Shown: positions 7,965 through 15,397 of the stretch, piece after piece
Layout of the letters: each line of letters begins with the position of its first letter
How positions within the stretch are numbered: position 1 is the first letter of the stretch
Source of the DNA: Flavobacteriales bacterium
Lineage (GTDB): Bacteria; Bacteroidota; Bacteroidia; Flavobacteriales_C; GCA-002722245
Direction: 5' to 3'
Assembly (NCBI GenBank): GCA_002722245.1
Contig: PBLA01000002.1
Coordinates: forward strand, 1-45,350
Length of the DNA: 45,350 nt
Position numbers and translations under genes: made by a program
Notes under the pieces: model-generated
Databases searched by the model: none
The model's input: the letters and a program-made list of their open reading frames with translations, nothing else
Told to the model about the DNA's origin: nothing

Positions 7965-8504
7965 TTATTTCTCCGGCGAAGATAAGAAATTTGAGAATTC
8001 AAATTCTTTTACGATACGTCCTTTAACAGCATCCATTTCTGTTTCACCCCATCTCATAATTCCAATGAACTCGGATTCATCTTCATTATAAAATACCCAA
8101 TTTACAAATTCAGACCATTCGTCATCGTCATCATCAACACTTTTACAATGGCCTAAAAATTCATCGGAAAGAAAATAGTTCTTGTCTTGGTAAGAGACTC
8201 TTTTAGGTGCATTATCAGTGTCTACAATAGTTTGTTTAACCAATGGACCTAATTCGAACATCTTAATCGGTTCACTTATATCGATTTTTAAAGGGGTAGA
8301 GTCGTCAATATGAATAAACATTGATTTACTCCCATTATCAACTGTATACTCAAAAGTGTACTGATTATTTCCCCAGTCATACTCTGTTCTATCTTTAACA
8401 ATCCAGGATGCCAAATCGTAATCGAGTATGGCCCCTTTCGTCAAATTAAAGAGGGTTGGATCCTCAATTGGTTTTTCTTTTTTAAAAAAATCGAACAGTC
8501 CCAT
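7965..8504 (-). CDS. DUF4178 domain protein
   Basis: 179 aa, soluble, without signal peptide or TM helix. The region from 20 to 165 fits DUF4178: a start like NLTKGAILDYDLASWIVKD, then WGNNQYTFEYTVD, then a strand-rich part with DKNYFLSD and a WVFYNEDESEFIGIMRW segment. The role of DUF4178 is unknown. The family repeatedly occurs beside DUF350 and SpeD/SpeE-like genes, and the arrangement here reproduces that. It is the second gene of the operon, 2 nt after the 58-aa membrane protein gene and 4 nt before a lipoprotein gene. A cytoplasmic regulatory or substrate-presenting role is possible but only inferred. Confidence 0.78.
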   Translation of the reverse strand: MGLFDFFKKEKPIEDPTLFNLTKGAILDYDLASWIVKDRTEYDWGNNQYTFEYTVDNGSKSMFIHIDDSTPLKIDISEPIKMFELGPLVKQTIVDTDNAPKRVSYQDKNYFLSDEFLGHCKSVDDDDDEWSEFVNWVFYNEDESEFIGIMRWGETEMDAVKGRIVKEFEFSNFLSSPEK

Positions 8505-8506
8505 GA

Positions 8507-8683
8507 TTATAATTTTCTTCCTAAGATAAAACCAAATACTGTACCTACAAGCACTGAAGCAAGTATTGTTCCGATTCCTAAAAATAATTTTAAGAGTAAG
8601 AGAATGAGAATGAACCCTCCAACTAGTTTTAGAAGCCTTGCGGGTTTCTTCTTTAGTGGTATTGCGTGGTATATTTTTGTCAT
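8507..8683 (-). CDS. 58-aa single-pass membrane protein, first gene of the operon
   Basis: This short gene encodes 58 residues starting MTKIYHAIPLKKKPARLLKL. A basic N-terminus is followed by a long hydrophobic stretch (about 21-54, one or two TM helices, rich in Leu, Gly and Val) and the end GRKL. It stops 2 nt before the DUF4178 start and a plausible promoter lies 35-65 nt upstream, so it is very likely translated. No family is recognised. Small proteins of this type often regulate or scaffold membrane complexes; here the obvious partners are the many membrane proteins of the same operon. Confidence 0.65.
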   Translation of the reverse strand: MTKIYHAIPLKKKPARLLKLVGGFILILLLLKLFLGIGTILASVLVGTVFGFILGRKL

Positions 8684-8717
8684 TTTATTAAAAATTAAAA
8701 GAAGTGTTTTTTTAATA

Positions 8718-8748
8718 CAACACTAAAATGCTAATAAAAATAATCAAA
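8718..8748 (-). promoter_or_regulatory. Candidate Bacteroidota-type promoter of the ten-gene operon
   Basis: Read on the minus strand: TTTG (8748-8745), 19 nt, then TAGTGTTG (8725-8718), one mismatch from TAnnTTTG. The first start codon lies 34 nt downstream of the -7 box. A dyad AGTGTT-N10-AACACT (8703-8724) overlaps the -7 element and the expected start site. Confidence 0.4.
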
Positions 8749-8765
8749 TGCAAAAATTATTTGCA
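8749..8765. repeat. Dyad TGCAAA-N5-TTTGCA just upstream of the -33 box
   Basis: Perfect 6-bp arms (8749-8754 and 8760-8765) with a 5-nt spacer, directly next to the candidate -33 element of the polyamine-type operon. Position and symmetry suit a regulator site. AT-rich composition makes chance dyads common, so this is tentative. Confidence 0.35.
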
Positions 8766-8846
8766 ATAAAACCAAAAAAGTTGGCTTAACAGCTTATTAT
8801 TCAATAAAAGGGTTATTTCTGAAATATATTTTAATGCGCTTAGTAT

Positions 8847-9446
8847 TTACAGGAGTGAAAAGGCATAAAACATTTCCCTACATATTTGTGCACTGCGCTC
8901 AATGTATTTTTCTAATTCTTTTTCCGTGCCGTCGGCTATTTTTGGGTCATCGTATCGGATCGGAATACGCACACTCGCTGAGGGAATGAAGGGACAATTT
9001 TGATCCGCATGATCACATGTCATGATAGCGGCAATATTCTTTTGGGGATTAAATTCATGATCAAATGTTTTTGAAAAACAAATGATTGGATGTTGATTCT
9101 CATTGTAGCTTACAGCATAAACTGGATTATTATTATTGGATAATGGTATAATGTGTAACCCGTGGTATTCAAGTGCTTGAATCGCTGAAGGGTAAAATGC
9201 GGTAGCCTCTGTCCCTCCAGAATAACAATGGACGCCAAAAAAACCAAAATGTTGAGCCGCAACTTGTGCCCAAACCTGTGATAAGTGACTTCTTCTGGAG
9301 TTGTGTGTGCATATGAAAATGAGATCTGCAAACCCTCCTTGTTTTTGTATAAATTGTGTTAAGCAAGCGAGTTCCTTTTTTCTCGATTTAGTAATAAGAT
9401 GAAATTCATTTAAGGCCGTTGATATGGTGGATTGAAGATTCTGCAT
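8847..9446 (-). CDS. Arsenate-reductase-like low-molecular-weight phosphatase
   Basis: 199 aa from the chosen start. The P-loop CTHNSRRS (46-53) is the C-x5-R(S) signature of LMW protein-tyrosine phosphatases and thioredoxin-coupled arsenate reductases. The segment TCDHADQNCP carries Cys144 and Cys151 spaced exactly like the redox cysteines of Staphylococcus-type ArsC (with Cys46 as nucleophile). This favours arsenate reduction or a related redox phosphatase role over a plain tyrosine phosphatase. The N-terminal 38 residues are an extension. A longer reading frame begins at 9503, but a promoter-like element lies inside that extra stretch, so I use the internal ATG. There are no other arsenic genes nearby, so the substrate is uncertain. 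Confidence 0.75.
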   Translation of the reverse strand: MQNLQSTISTALNEFHLITKSRKKELACLTQFIQKQGGFADLIFICTHNSRRSHLSQVWAQVAAQHFGFFGVHCYSGGTEATAFYPSAIQALEYHGLHIIPLSNNNNPVYAVSYNENQHPIICFSKTFDHEFNPQKNIAAIMTCDHADQNCPFIPSASVRIPIRYDDPKIADGTEKELEKYIERSAQICREMFYAFSLL

Positions 9447-9461
9447 TGTTATTACTTTGTA

Positions 9462-9492
9462 CAATTTTACAATCCAAATTTGAATCTTCAAA
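9462..9492 (-). promoter_or_regulatory. Candidate promoter of the ArsC-like gene
   Basis: Minus strand: TTTG (9492-9489), 19-nt spacer, TAAAATTG (9469-9462), one mismatch to TAnnTTTG. The start codon at 9446 lies 15 nt downstream, which supports that start over the longer frame from 9503. Confidence 0.4.
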
Positions 9493-9592
9493 GACTTAAC
9501 CAAAACTTAATAGATCTTCCGTCGTTTATTCCTAAAAAGTGTTAAAAATTAAACTTTTTACTACATATTCATGTTCTTTACGTTGAAGTAGT

Positions 9593-10246
9593 ATGAAAAC
9601 GTATTTCGTTTGTATAATCATGGTCCTAAGTCTTCAGGGATTCTCTCAAAATACGGTGTTGGGGAATTGGTTGGTATATATTGGAAATAAAGAAATCAAT
9701 TCTCGTCTTAACGTCCATCATGAAATTCAATATCGAAATTATAATCTTCTTGGAGATAAAGAACAGTTTCTAGCCCGAACTGGAGTGGGTTACAATCTTT
9801 CAGAAAATAATAATAATCTCCTGTTAGGATACGCTTATATTCAAAGCAATAATTACCAAGGAGAACATCAAAGAATTCGTTCGGAGGAGCATCGAATTTA
9901 TCAACAGTTTATTACAAAACAAGTATTTGGAAGGTCATATTGGTGGCATCGATATCGTTTTGAGCAACGATTTGCCGACGATTTTAAAATGCGATTACGC
10001 TATTTTTTAAACGTAAGGGTGCCATTAAACAGCACGAAGTTAGATCCTGGAACATTTTTTCTTTCAGGATACAATGAACTATTTATGAATGTTAAAAAAG
10101 ATACCGCTTTTGATAGAAATCGATTGTATGGTGGTATGGGGTATCAAGTAAATTCTTTTATCAAACTGGAATTGGGCTACATGAATCAGTTTTTGGCATC
10201 AACAAATAGAGATCAATTAAATGTCTTTATGTTTGCTAAATTCTAA
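9593..10246 (+). CDS. DUF2490 outer-membrane beta-barrel-like protein
   Basis: 217 aa with a signal peptide (about 1-19, ending GFSQ). The mature part alternates short amphipathic strands: GNWLVYIGNKEIN, HEIQYRNYNL, ARTGVGYNL, LLLGYAYIQS, then a RIYQQF segment, WWHRYRFEQRF, MRLRYFLNVRVPL, and a C-terminal strand ending in Phe. The motif order (HEIQYRNY, ARTGVGY, RFEQRF, RLRYFL) matches DUF2490 proteins, which are predicted outer-membrane barrels of unknown role. The gene stands alone, with glutathione peroxidase 106 nt downstream on the same strand. Confidence 0.8.
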   Translation: MKTYFVCIIMVLSLQGFSQNTVLGNWLVYIGNKEINSRLNVHHEIQYRNYNLLGDKEQFLARTGVGYNLSENNNNLLLGYAYIQSNNYQGEHQRIRSEEHRIYQQFITKQVFGRSYWWHRYRFEQRFADDFKMRLRYFLNVRVPLNSTKLDPGTFFLSGYNELFMNVKKDTAFDRNRLYGGMGYQVNSFIKLELGYMNQFLASTNRDQLNVFMFAKF

Positions 10247-10352
10247 GAGAAAATATTCTACTATTAGAGTCCTCCAATTTGCCCATAGTTTATTTGTATC
10301 ATAATCTCAAGAACGGCATTCTCTCTTTTTTTATTTTACCACAAAAAAAGGT

Positions 10353-10868
10353 ATGAAAATTATTTTAGTTGCTTTGTTAAGCCTGCTCGTTTCTGGTGTA
10401 TCTGTTCAAGAAATACAACTTCAAACACTTTCTGGAGAAACATTATCTCTCTCAAAATTCAAAGGAAAAAAGATATTAATTGTAAATACAGCTTCTTATT
10501 GTGGATATACAGGCCAGTATGCAGAATTACAGAAGTTGTATGAACGTTTTAAAGATAAATTAGAAATAGTGGGTATGCCATGCAACCAGTTTATGATGCA
10601 AGAGCCTGGTAGTAATGAAAAAATTGCTGCTTTTTGTAAGAAAAATTATGGTGTTTCGTTTACTATGCTTGTGAAGGCAGATGTGAAAGGAAAAAATCAA
10701 CATCCTCTTTACAAATGGTTAACATCTAAAAGCGAGAATGGTGTTTTGGACGCAACAGTTAGTTGGAACTTTAACAAATTTCTATTGGATGAAGAAGGGA
10801 AAATGATAGCCCATTTTGAAAGTGGAGTAAAACCTCTGTCGGATGAAATTGTAAGTAAAATTAAGTGA
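10353..10868 (+). CDS. Glutathione-peroxidase-family thiol peroxidase, exported
   Basis: 171 aa. An N-terminal hydrophobic signal (1-18) suggests periplasmic location. The catalytic tetrad of the family is visible: Cys50 in NTASYCGYT (a cysteine, not selenocysteine), Gln83 in PCNQFMMQEPGS, Trp138 and Asn139 in WNFNKFL. Cys95 (AAFCKKN) is at the position that acts as resolving cysteine in thioredoxin-dependent members. The enzyme should reduce hydrogen peroxide or organic hydroperoxides, most likely with thioredoxin-type electron donors. Two methionines replace the usual glycines in the QFGGQ segment, a small oddity. Single gene. Confidence 0.9.
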   Translation: MKIILVALLSLLVSGVSVQEIQLQTLSGETLSLSKFKGKKILIVNTASYCGYTGQYAELQKLYERFKDKLEIVGMPCNQFMMQEPGSNEKIAAFCKKNYGVSFTMLVKADVKGKNQHPLYKWLTSKSENGVLDATVSWNFNKFLLDEEGKMIAHFESGVKPLSDEIVSKIK

Positions 10869-11459
10869 CTAAAAGTCTTTTCTAAATACAATTGTATCGT
10901 TAAGCATTAAAATAGGACCGGATACTCCCAATATCTGACCATGAATTCTGGTAACATTAAAATGCTTTATCATGCCTTAATAGATAAAGTTTAGTTTTTC
11001 TTCTGATTTTTTGTAGATGTACTTTCCTTGTAACACTATCTTTTCAATTCTTTTTGACGAATAATCAATTGTAGAATCAGTCTTTAAATAATGATACTCT
11101 GGAGCTGATGAATCTAAGATAAACGAGATGTTAAAGGAAAGCACTTAACCTTAAAGTCAAAGGCTTTTCTACCATGGGGAATGAGTTTGGAAAAACTTAA
11201 TAAAAAACATTCTAATATCCATAACTTGGTATAGTTTAACCGTATAATCTTCGTTAAAAATCATCCAATAACTTGGCAAATTGTCTTAATATCAGATAGT
11301 GTCTTCTCCCACCATAAAAGATGAATCAGGAGGAGTTATCCTAGGGTACATTAGCATCTCACTTCCATCCCAGGAATATTCCAATAATATTTCCTCTTTG
11401 GGTTTAGCACAGGAAATAATAATGAGTCCTAAAAGTAGTATGGCAAAGTTCGTTTTCAT
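10869..11459 (-). pseudogene. Decayed lipoprotein gene with stops and frameshifts
   Basis: The 5' end reads as a clean lipoprotein signal (MKTNFAILLLGLIIISC) followed by AKPKEEILLEYSWDGSEM, then stops at 11292-11294. The same frame continues after two stops as DNLPSYWMIFNEDYTVKLYQ. Protein-like sequence shifts frame near 11175 (SFSKLIPHGRKAFDFKVKCF) and returns as ISFILDSSAPEYHYLKTD and onward to LNFIY (stop 10977-10979). A last in-frame piece ends LNDTIVFRKDF. This pattern of coherent protein segments broken by stops and frame changes indicates a dead gene of about 190 residues. No family is recognised. A short functional 55-aa lipoprotein is the alternative. Confidence 0.55.
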
Positions 11460-11492
11460 GGCAGATAAACGCAAGAATTTTTAAAGGTTACT

Positions 11493-14400
11493 TTACTTAT
11501 TTAAGTCCCAAATTGGATAGGCACTGTTACTATTATGGTAAATGTAACCAAACTTACCTTCATGAGTTGATATTCGAAGAATATGGCTTGATACAAAGTC
11601 TATTTTGTCGTAAACCGCAGGAACACCTCTTTCCACTTCACCGTTCGGTCCTCTTGAATCCTTATGGGTCCTACTATATCCAGTAAAAGCAATTGGAGAG
11701 ACTGTAAGAACACTTTTACCATTGTTTTTTAATACTTTAATTCGAGCATAAGATTGGCTTAATAACCACTCTTTATTTGCATTTAACAACCCTGTTTTTT
11801 TGTCCTTTCTTACAACAAACTTTCCATCCTTATAAATCGTTATATGATCATAAATTGGCTCCACAATAATTCTGCCATTGGTATCAATTACACCTCGTTT
11901 CGAGTAGCGTTCAATTATAGCATAAGCACCTTGAAATGAGTCTGGAATATAATACTCTTCAGGAATGTTCAAATCTTCACCTCGGTAGTTAATATAACTG
12001 GTTTCTTTACCATTATCTAGGGTACATTCAATAACTCCTTTTAAGTCTCGATGGCTTGCCTTTTTAAGGATTTTAATAGGTTTAAAATCAGAGTTTACAA
12101 GCGTAGGGAATCCCTTGTAAGTAATTACTGCAAAACCGTTTTGATCGTTAAACCCTTTATTAATATAGTTTCGTCGTGATACTCTTTTTTTCTTTTTTAA
12201 AGAGTACATTTTCTTTTTGTTGTTAAAAGAATAAGAAACAATACTATCGACAATTGTATAGATTATATTGATTTTTGGAGTCTTAATAATCTTCCCAGTT
12301 TTAAGGGAAATAAGTTTAGATAATCCCTTCTTTTTAAATACAGCAAATTCATTATTAATGGCTCTCTTAATTCTAGATTTAGACTTGTAAATTGCCTCGC
12401 CTTTTGTATTAATTACATAAAAGAATTTATCATCCTTTACTACAGCTACTCCAAAGTCATTGAAGTCTTTAATTATCTCAAAATTCATTCTGGTAAGTGT
12501 ATCCCCGTTGGGCTTTAAGTAACCAGCACCTCTTTCCCCATAAGCGAGGAATAGCTCGAATTTAGAAAATTTAACCTTCCAATATTCTTTGTCGGACATA
12601 CGTTCTCCCTTCTTATTATAAATAGCCAAAGAAGAGTTTGTTCCACCTGCAAAACACCCCATTGAATTGAACTTAGTTACCTTTTTAAAGAAAGCATTTT
12701 CGTTGACTAATTTTTCGTCCAAATCCATTAATTGATAAAAATCTGTTTCTCGAATTAGAACTGTGTCATTCTGGATATCCTTAATGTCTTTGTAGTATTT
12801 GTCTAGCGTTCTGATTTTGGAAACACTGTCTATAAATGTGTACGCATAATTCTGACGCTGATAGATAAATCCACCTCTTGTAGAATCATAAAAATGTTCA
12901 AGCTCTGGCACTAAATTTTTAACCGAATAGTATTTTCTAGAAAGAGCATCATCACGATCATCTCTATCTTTAAAATCTACCTTCCTTACAACCCTGTATT
13001 CACCATCAGGCATTTTAACTGAGAAGTAATTATCAGGCATGTCCATATACTCAGGGAAAGGTTTTTCACCAAAGTAATTTATACCAGATTTAGTGTTGAT
13101 TTTAAAGCCAAATCTTGGGTTTTCAAATGCTATTCCTAGCTCATCATCTGCCAATAATTTTTGCGTAGCATAATCCTTGGGTACAAGGTTTTTAAATCCG
13201 TTATAATTAGTGTAGAATTTTTCCAAAGTAATAGATGGATTCTTAGTAGTTAATTTGAGTTTACCTTCGTGCAAATAGTGAACAAAATTTGATTTACTTG
13301 TAGAATTAATGAACGGGTATTCATGATTTGTGGGGTCGGTTAAGAATTTAAATTTCCCGTTAGGTAATAAGATGTTTGAGTGGTTTACGTAAAGACCTGA
13401 CCGATCTTCTTTTGGAGTAAAGAATTTAAAATCAAAAGTAACAGAATATAAGTTACTACCTCCCCAATTTCCTAATTGGCCAAGTGGCTCCAAAGATTCG
13501 AACTTAGCGTTGGCAATAGAATACTCCATTACAGAATCAGTATGGCGAATAACATACCCATTTTTCGAAGAGCTAACATCATAAAAAAGTTTTTTCCCAA
13601 GTAGCTTTTTGCTGTAATTATGTTTAGCACTCCAAGCACCATCCATTTGCGAAAAGTAAACTGTAGAAATAGGCATTGGAGCTACTTTACCAGTAATACT
13701 TTTAAATTCGGGCATACTAGGTTGATGCATAAACCTTAAAGTTTGCTTCCTTTGATAACCAAACTTACCTTCAATAAATCCGGCACTGTCAACGTACATC
13801 ATAAAGATGGAATCTTTAGTGTAGCATTTAATTACGTCTCTAAATGAAGTATAAGCGATTATTTTTTTGGTGAATATTGGTTCGTTTTTAGTGAATAAAG
13901 CAATTGTAGTGTCTTTGGATAGAAAACCAGTCAAGTTCCAACCAAACCTTCCCATCATTCTATATTTTGCATCACTTAATTTCTTCCCTTTTATACTATA
14001 AGCACCGAATAGTGGAGGCCTTTGCTTTTTGGTTATTGAATCGTATTGTGCTTTTACGGTTAACATGAAATTTCTTCTAAAATGAATGTCTTCATAATCC
14101 CCAGGAACTATGATTTTCCCGTTTAAATCATACATAGTTTTTCTTCCGGAGTCGGCAGCTAGCAAAAGCATTTCAGGCGCATAAACTTTAATTGGTCTGA
14201 TTAAAGAATGTTGAAGGGGAATAATCTCTTCATTTTTAAGATTGACAACTCCATATTCAAATTCTTTTTGAACTAGGAATAAACTGTCGCTATATAGCAT
14301 TGTTACCTCGTGGTATTTATTGGGGATTATTTGATTTCCAATAGAGTCAATCATTCCAACTCCATTTTCGTTTAATACAGTAAATGATTTCCTACTTTGA

Positions 14401-15395
14401 GGATAGTAGTTCATAAACCTGCTACCGAATAAATTTTCTCCTGTTTGAAAGTCGTAAAGAAGCCAATGAGTGCTGTCCTGCTGAACCTTGTAATAACCAT
14501 GCTCATTAAATAATAGCATTTGGGAGTTTGTGTATGGAATTCTAGATAAGTCAGTACGATAGTACGACCAGTTATTACCTCTTTTTACTCTTAATACAGA
14601 ATCGTTTTTTAGAGCAATCATATCATAGTTCCCAGGAAGAAATTGCTTGTTGTTTAGGCACAAAACTCTGTATGATTGATTCCTATTTCCAACAAGTATG
14701 AAGTCGTTACTTAACTTTCTAATGAAGTCATACTGAATAGGAATTAACTGTTCACAGCTATCGTTATATAGGCCTACGTTTCCGTTTTTCCAGATTTTGA
14801 AATACTCTTTATATCCTTTAATTGAGTCAGCCTTTATTGCTGTTTTCTTTTCTAGTGAATGAAATAGTTCGAAAGAGTTATTCGACTTTAAAATATAGTT
14901 TCTGTTGTCATAAATGATAGAATCGTAATCATAGTTTAGATACTCTTTGAAGTTTACGTTTATCGTATTTCCATTTACTGGTTCATACTTTAAAACCCCA
15001 TATTTTCGACCCTTTCCAATAATAACCTCCATAGGGCGATATGGTAGCGAAGCTTCTTCAAAGGAGTCTGTAGCGCAAATTCTTCCTAATATATTTATAT
15101 ATTGCCATTCACCTGTTTTATGCCTAATTGGTAGAATAACTTTATTGGGATCGTGCTTATATTTTCTAATTCCAGCTGTATCAGGAGGGATAGAGTTTAT
15201 TCTGCGCGATTGGGGACCTCCAGGAACAAATGGCAAGTCATCCGGAACAGAGTTAAATAGGAACTGCGCTAAATCCGACGCTGCGGTAGTATCAGTGTTT
15301 GTTGTATCTGACGTACTTGTTATGTCCGATTGCGCATATGAAGCAATCCTCCACCCCCAAATTAGGGTTAGGAATATTATTACTTTTTTACTCAA
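11493..15395 (-). CDS. Giant WG-repeat protein, exported
   Basis: 1300 aa with a signal peptide (about 1-21, ending SYAQ), then a Ser/Thr/Asp-rich linker. The body is a chain of WG-repeat-like units of about 20-40 residues, each with a G-x-(V/Y/L)-(D/N) turn followed by a strand such as IIPNKYHEV, EEIIPLQHS, IIVPGDYEDI, IIVEPIYDHI. The clearest copies are at about 160-450 and about 1170-1280; the central part is degenerate. WG-repeat proteins are beta-rich and of unknown biochemical role, perhaps surface binding. No T9SS C-terminal sorting domain is seen, so it may stay in the periplasm. Its start is 2 nt from the stop of the upstream lipoprotein gene, so the two form an operon. Confidence 0.78.
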   Translation of the reverse strand: MSKKVIIFLTLIWGWRIASYAQSDITSTSDTTNTDTTAASDLAQFLFNSVPDDLPFVPGGPQSRRINSIPPDTAGIRKYKHDPNKVILPIRHKTGEWQYINILGRICATDSFEEASLPYRPMEVIIGKGRKYGVLKYEPVNGNTINVNFKEYLNYDYDSIIYDNRNYILKSNNSFELFHSLEKKTAIKADSIKGYKEYFKIWKNGNVGLYNDSCEQLIPIQYDFIRKLSNDFILVGNRNQSYRVLCLNNKQFLPGNYDMIALKNDSVLRVKRGNNWSYYRTDLSRIPYTNSQMLLFNEHGYYKVQQDSTHWLLYDFQTGENLFGSRFMNYYPQSRKSFTVLNENGVGMIDSIGNQIIPNKYHEVTMLYSDSLFLVQKEFEYGVVNLKNEEIIPLQHSLIRPIKVYAPEMLLLAADSGRKTMYDLNGKIIVPGDYEDIHFRRNFMLTVKAQYDSITKKQRPPLFGAYSIKGKKLSDAKYRMMGRFGWNLTGFLSKDTTIALFTKNEPIFTKKIIAYTSFRDVIKCYTKDSIFMMYVDSAGFIEGKFGYQRKQTLRFMHQPSMPEFKSITGKVAPMPISTVYFSQMDGAWSAKHNYSKKLLGKKLFYDVSSSKNGYVIRHTDSVMEYSIANAKFESLEPLGQLGNWGGSNLYSVTFDFKFFTPKEDRSGLYVNHSNILLPNGKFKFLTDPTNHEYPFINSTSKSNFVHYLHEGKLKLTTKNPSITLEKFYTNYNGFKNLVPKDYATQKLLADDELGIAFENPRFGFKINTKSGINYFGEKPFPEYMDMPDNYFSVKMPDGEYRVVRKVDFKDRDDRDDALSRKYYSVKNLVPELEHFYDSTRGGFIYQRQNYAYTFIDSVSKIRTLDKYYKDIKDIQNDTVLIRETDFYQLMDLDEKLVNENAFFKKVTKFNSMGCFAGGTNSSLAIYNKKGERMSDKEYWKVKFSKFELFLAYGERGAGYLKPNGDTLTRMNFEIIKDFNDFGVAVVKDDKFFYVINTKGEAIYKSKSRIKRAINNEFAVFKKKGLSKLISLKTGKIIKTPKINIIYTIVDSIVSYSFNNKKKMYSLKKKKRVSRRNYINKGFNDQNGFAVITYKGFPTLVNSDFKPIKILKKASHRDLKGVIECTLDNGKETSYINYRGEDLNIPEEYYIPDSFQGAYAIIERYSKRGVIDTNGRIIVEPIYDHITIYKDGKFVVRKDKKTGLLNANKEWLLSQSYARIKVLKNNGKSVLTVSPIAFTGYSRTHKDSRGPNGEVERGVPAVYDKIDFVSSHILRISTHEGKFGYIYHNSNSAYPIWDLNK

Positions 15396-15397
15396 TC

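Noticed and set aside
7961-8002. Longer start for the lipoprotein gene in the polyamine-type operon
   Set aside because: It overlaps the DUF4178 gene and moves the signal peptide away from the N-terminus.
9447-9503. Longer N-terminus for the ArsC-like gene
   Set aside because: A TTTG-N19-TAAAATTG promoter-like element lies inside this stretch and the extra residues have no family similarity.
12000-15000. Possible tandem DNA repeats within the WG-repeat gene
   Set aside because: Repeats are visible only at protein level and are degenerate; no near-identical DNA units were seen.
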